A stretch of 5,829 nt of DNA from NCBI GenBank assembly GCA_028683685.1, contig JAQUHH010000162.1, positions 1 to 5,829 on the forward strand, given 5' to 3'. Below the pieces are notes generated by a model. The model was not told where the DNA came from and made no database searches. It saw only the letters and a program-made list of their open reading frames with translations. Shown piece after piece: positions 5,085-5,829 of the stretch (positions are counted from its first letter, which is position 1; each line of letters begins with the position of its first letter). Both the position numbers and the translations under genes were made by a program. This DNA is from Bacteroidales bacterium (GTDB lineage: Bacteria; Bacteroidota; Bacteroidia; Bacteroidales; WCHB1-69).

Positions 5085-5829
5085 TCAACTTGTAAATTTT
5101 GTTCTGAATTTTTTCAATGGAATCATACTTAATCCCGATTTTTCGTCGAACATTTCTGTCACCTTCAAAAGACCAATACCACAAACGATTACCGGACAAC
5201 CATCATCTATGAAAATTACCTTACCAAAGTGTCTATTTTCAACAACTACATCATCATACAATTGTGAATCCATAATTCGAACTTTGACATTTCCATTTAT
5301 CAATGTTGACGCTCCTTTGTATGGATAAGAAACCGAATTTATAAATCGATGAATAAAACTTGCATCTTTTGACCAATCAATTTGATAATCTTCATCTGAC
5401 AGCCATAAACTATATGAAGCCTCTCTAGCATTTTGAACAACACCACATATACTTTCAGAATTATCAATTTTTCTTATCAATTCCAACACTATTTCCGAAT
5501 ACAAAACTGAAACTTTTTCAATTGCATTCTTAATTTTTATAGGGTATTCAATTGCAATGGACTTTTGTAAAATAATGTCTCCTGCATCATAATGTTCACT
5601 TGCAAACAATGCTGTAACTCCAATTTCATTTTCTCCATTAATTAAGATATTCACCAATGGAGCAAACCCTCGATACTTAGGTAACAGTGAATCATGTAAT
5701 ACAATCAACTTAACATCACTTTTTATCAACCATCTCCAACCCACTGTAAAAGCATAATCCAAATCAAATCCCTCTATGTTTTTCATCAATCCTCTTTCTG
5801 CATATTTTACATTGAATTCTTTACAAAAT
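5085..5829 (-). CDS. Sugar N-formyltransferase (FMT-like), 5' end cut by window edge
   Basis: This member of the formyltransferase fold related to methionyl-tRNA formyltransferase probably transfers a formyl group from N10-formyl-tetrahydrofolate to an amino group of a nucleotide sugar. Evident features are HDSLLPKYRG (substrate and catalytic loop), INGENEIGVTAL, YDAGDII with the expected catalytic Asp, and a C-terminal part with ASYSLWLSDEDYQIDW and SYPYKGAST, typical of polysaccharide-cluster members. The frame stays open past the Met at 5789 to the window edge (…EFNVKYAERGLMKNIEGFDL), so that Met is internal and the N-terminus lies outside. The canonical FMT Asn two residues before the catalytic His is Val here (VLHDS). 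Its position beside wecE suggests an N-formylated 4-amino-4,6-dideoxyhexose such as Fuc4NFo; the exact substrate is inferred, not shown. It ends 107 bases before the wecE remnant. Confidence 0.85.
   Translation of the reverse strand, partial: FCKEFNVKYAERGLMKNIEGFDLDYAFTVGWRWLIKSDVKLIVLHDSLLPKYRGFAPLVNILINGENEIGVTALFASEHYDAGDIILQKSIAIEYPIKIKNAIEKVSVLYSEIVLELIRKIDNSESICGVVQNAREASYSLWLSDEDYQIDWSKDASFIHRFINSVSYPYKGASTLINGNVKVRIMDSQLYDDVVVENRHFGKVIFIDDGCPVIVCGIGLLKVTEMFDEKSGLSMIPLKKFRTKFTS

Noticed and set aside
5065..5328. Plus-strand open frame of 87 codons
   Set aside because: Antisense to the formyltransferase, whose conserved motifs are on the minus strand.
5784..5789. Met at 5789 as the true formyltransferase start
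   Set aside because: The frame is open to the window edge with coherent coding sequence, and the protein would lack the N-terminal part of the cofactor domain.

Overview
The window is AT-rich DNA from a member of the Bacteroidota, most likely part of an O-antigen or other surface-polysaccharide gene cluster. The taxonomic call rests on four things: a TAnnTTTG-type -7 promoter element, start codons without a Shine-Dalgarno sequence, an AlbA_2/GHKL/winged-helix regulator of a kind common in that phylum, and a 23S-rRNA-IVP-family four-helix-bundle gene set in short tandem repeats. All recognised genes lie on the minus strand, so the window reads from right to left in transcription order.

Region by region in transcription order: (1) 5829-5085 is the 3' part of a nucleotide-sugar N-formyltransferase that runs off the window edge. 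(2) 5084-4838 is a spacer holding a 26-codon remnant of a second wecE/rffA 5' end and a good Bacteroidota -7 element. (3) 4837-3380 is a predicted DNA-binding regulator (AlbA_2, divergent GHKL ATPase, a repetitive DVTK linker, winged helix). (4) 3383-2244 is an intact WecE/RffA-type dTDP-4-keto-6-deoxyglucose aminotransferase whose ATG overlaps the regulator stop as ATGA. (5) 2257-2012 is an array of 8-bp units joined to a 78-bp segment. (6) 1989-1624 is a small four-helix-bundle (23S rRNA IVP family) gene. (7) 1653-1438 is a second array plus a perfect second copy of the 78-bp segment. (8) 1412-30 is a GT39-like multipass membrane glycosyltransferase ending in a different short repeat at the window edge.

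Functionally, the aminotransferase would make dTDP-4-amino-4,6-dideoxygalactose (dTDP-Fuc4N). The formyltransferase could N-formylate that or a related amino sugar, and the membrane glycosyltransferase would act on lipid-linked sugars at the periplasmic face. The regulator and the four-helix-bundle gene look like accessory passengers inserted between the biosynthetic genes.

The most unusual points are two insertion-like structures. The regulator gene lies between two diverged copies of the wecE 5' end, one of them a dead fragment, which suggests cassette insertion or allele replacement. The four-helix-bundle gene lies between two identical 78-bp segments, each fused to an 8-bp array in which nearly every unit carries TAA or TGA, so stop codons fall in all three minus-strand frames. 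The wecE, four-helix-bundle and glycosyltransferase genes all take their stop codons from such short repeats.
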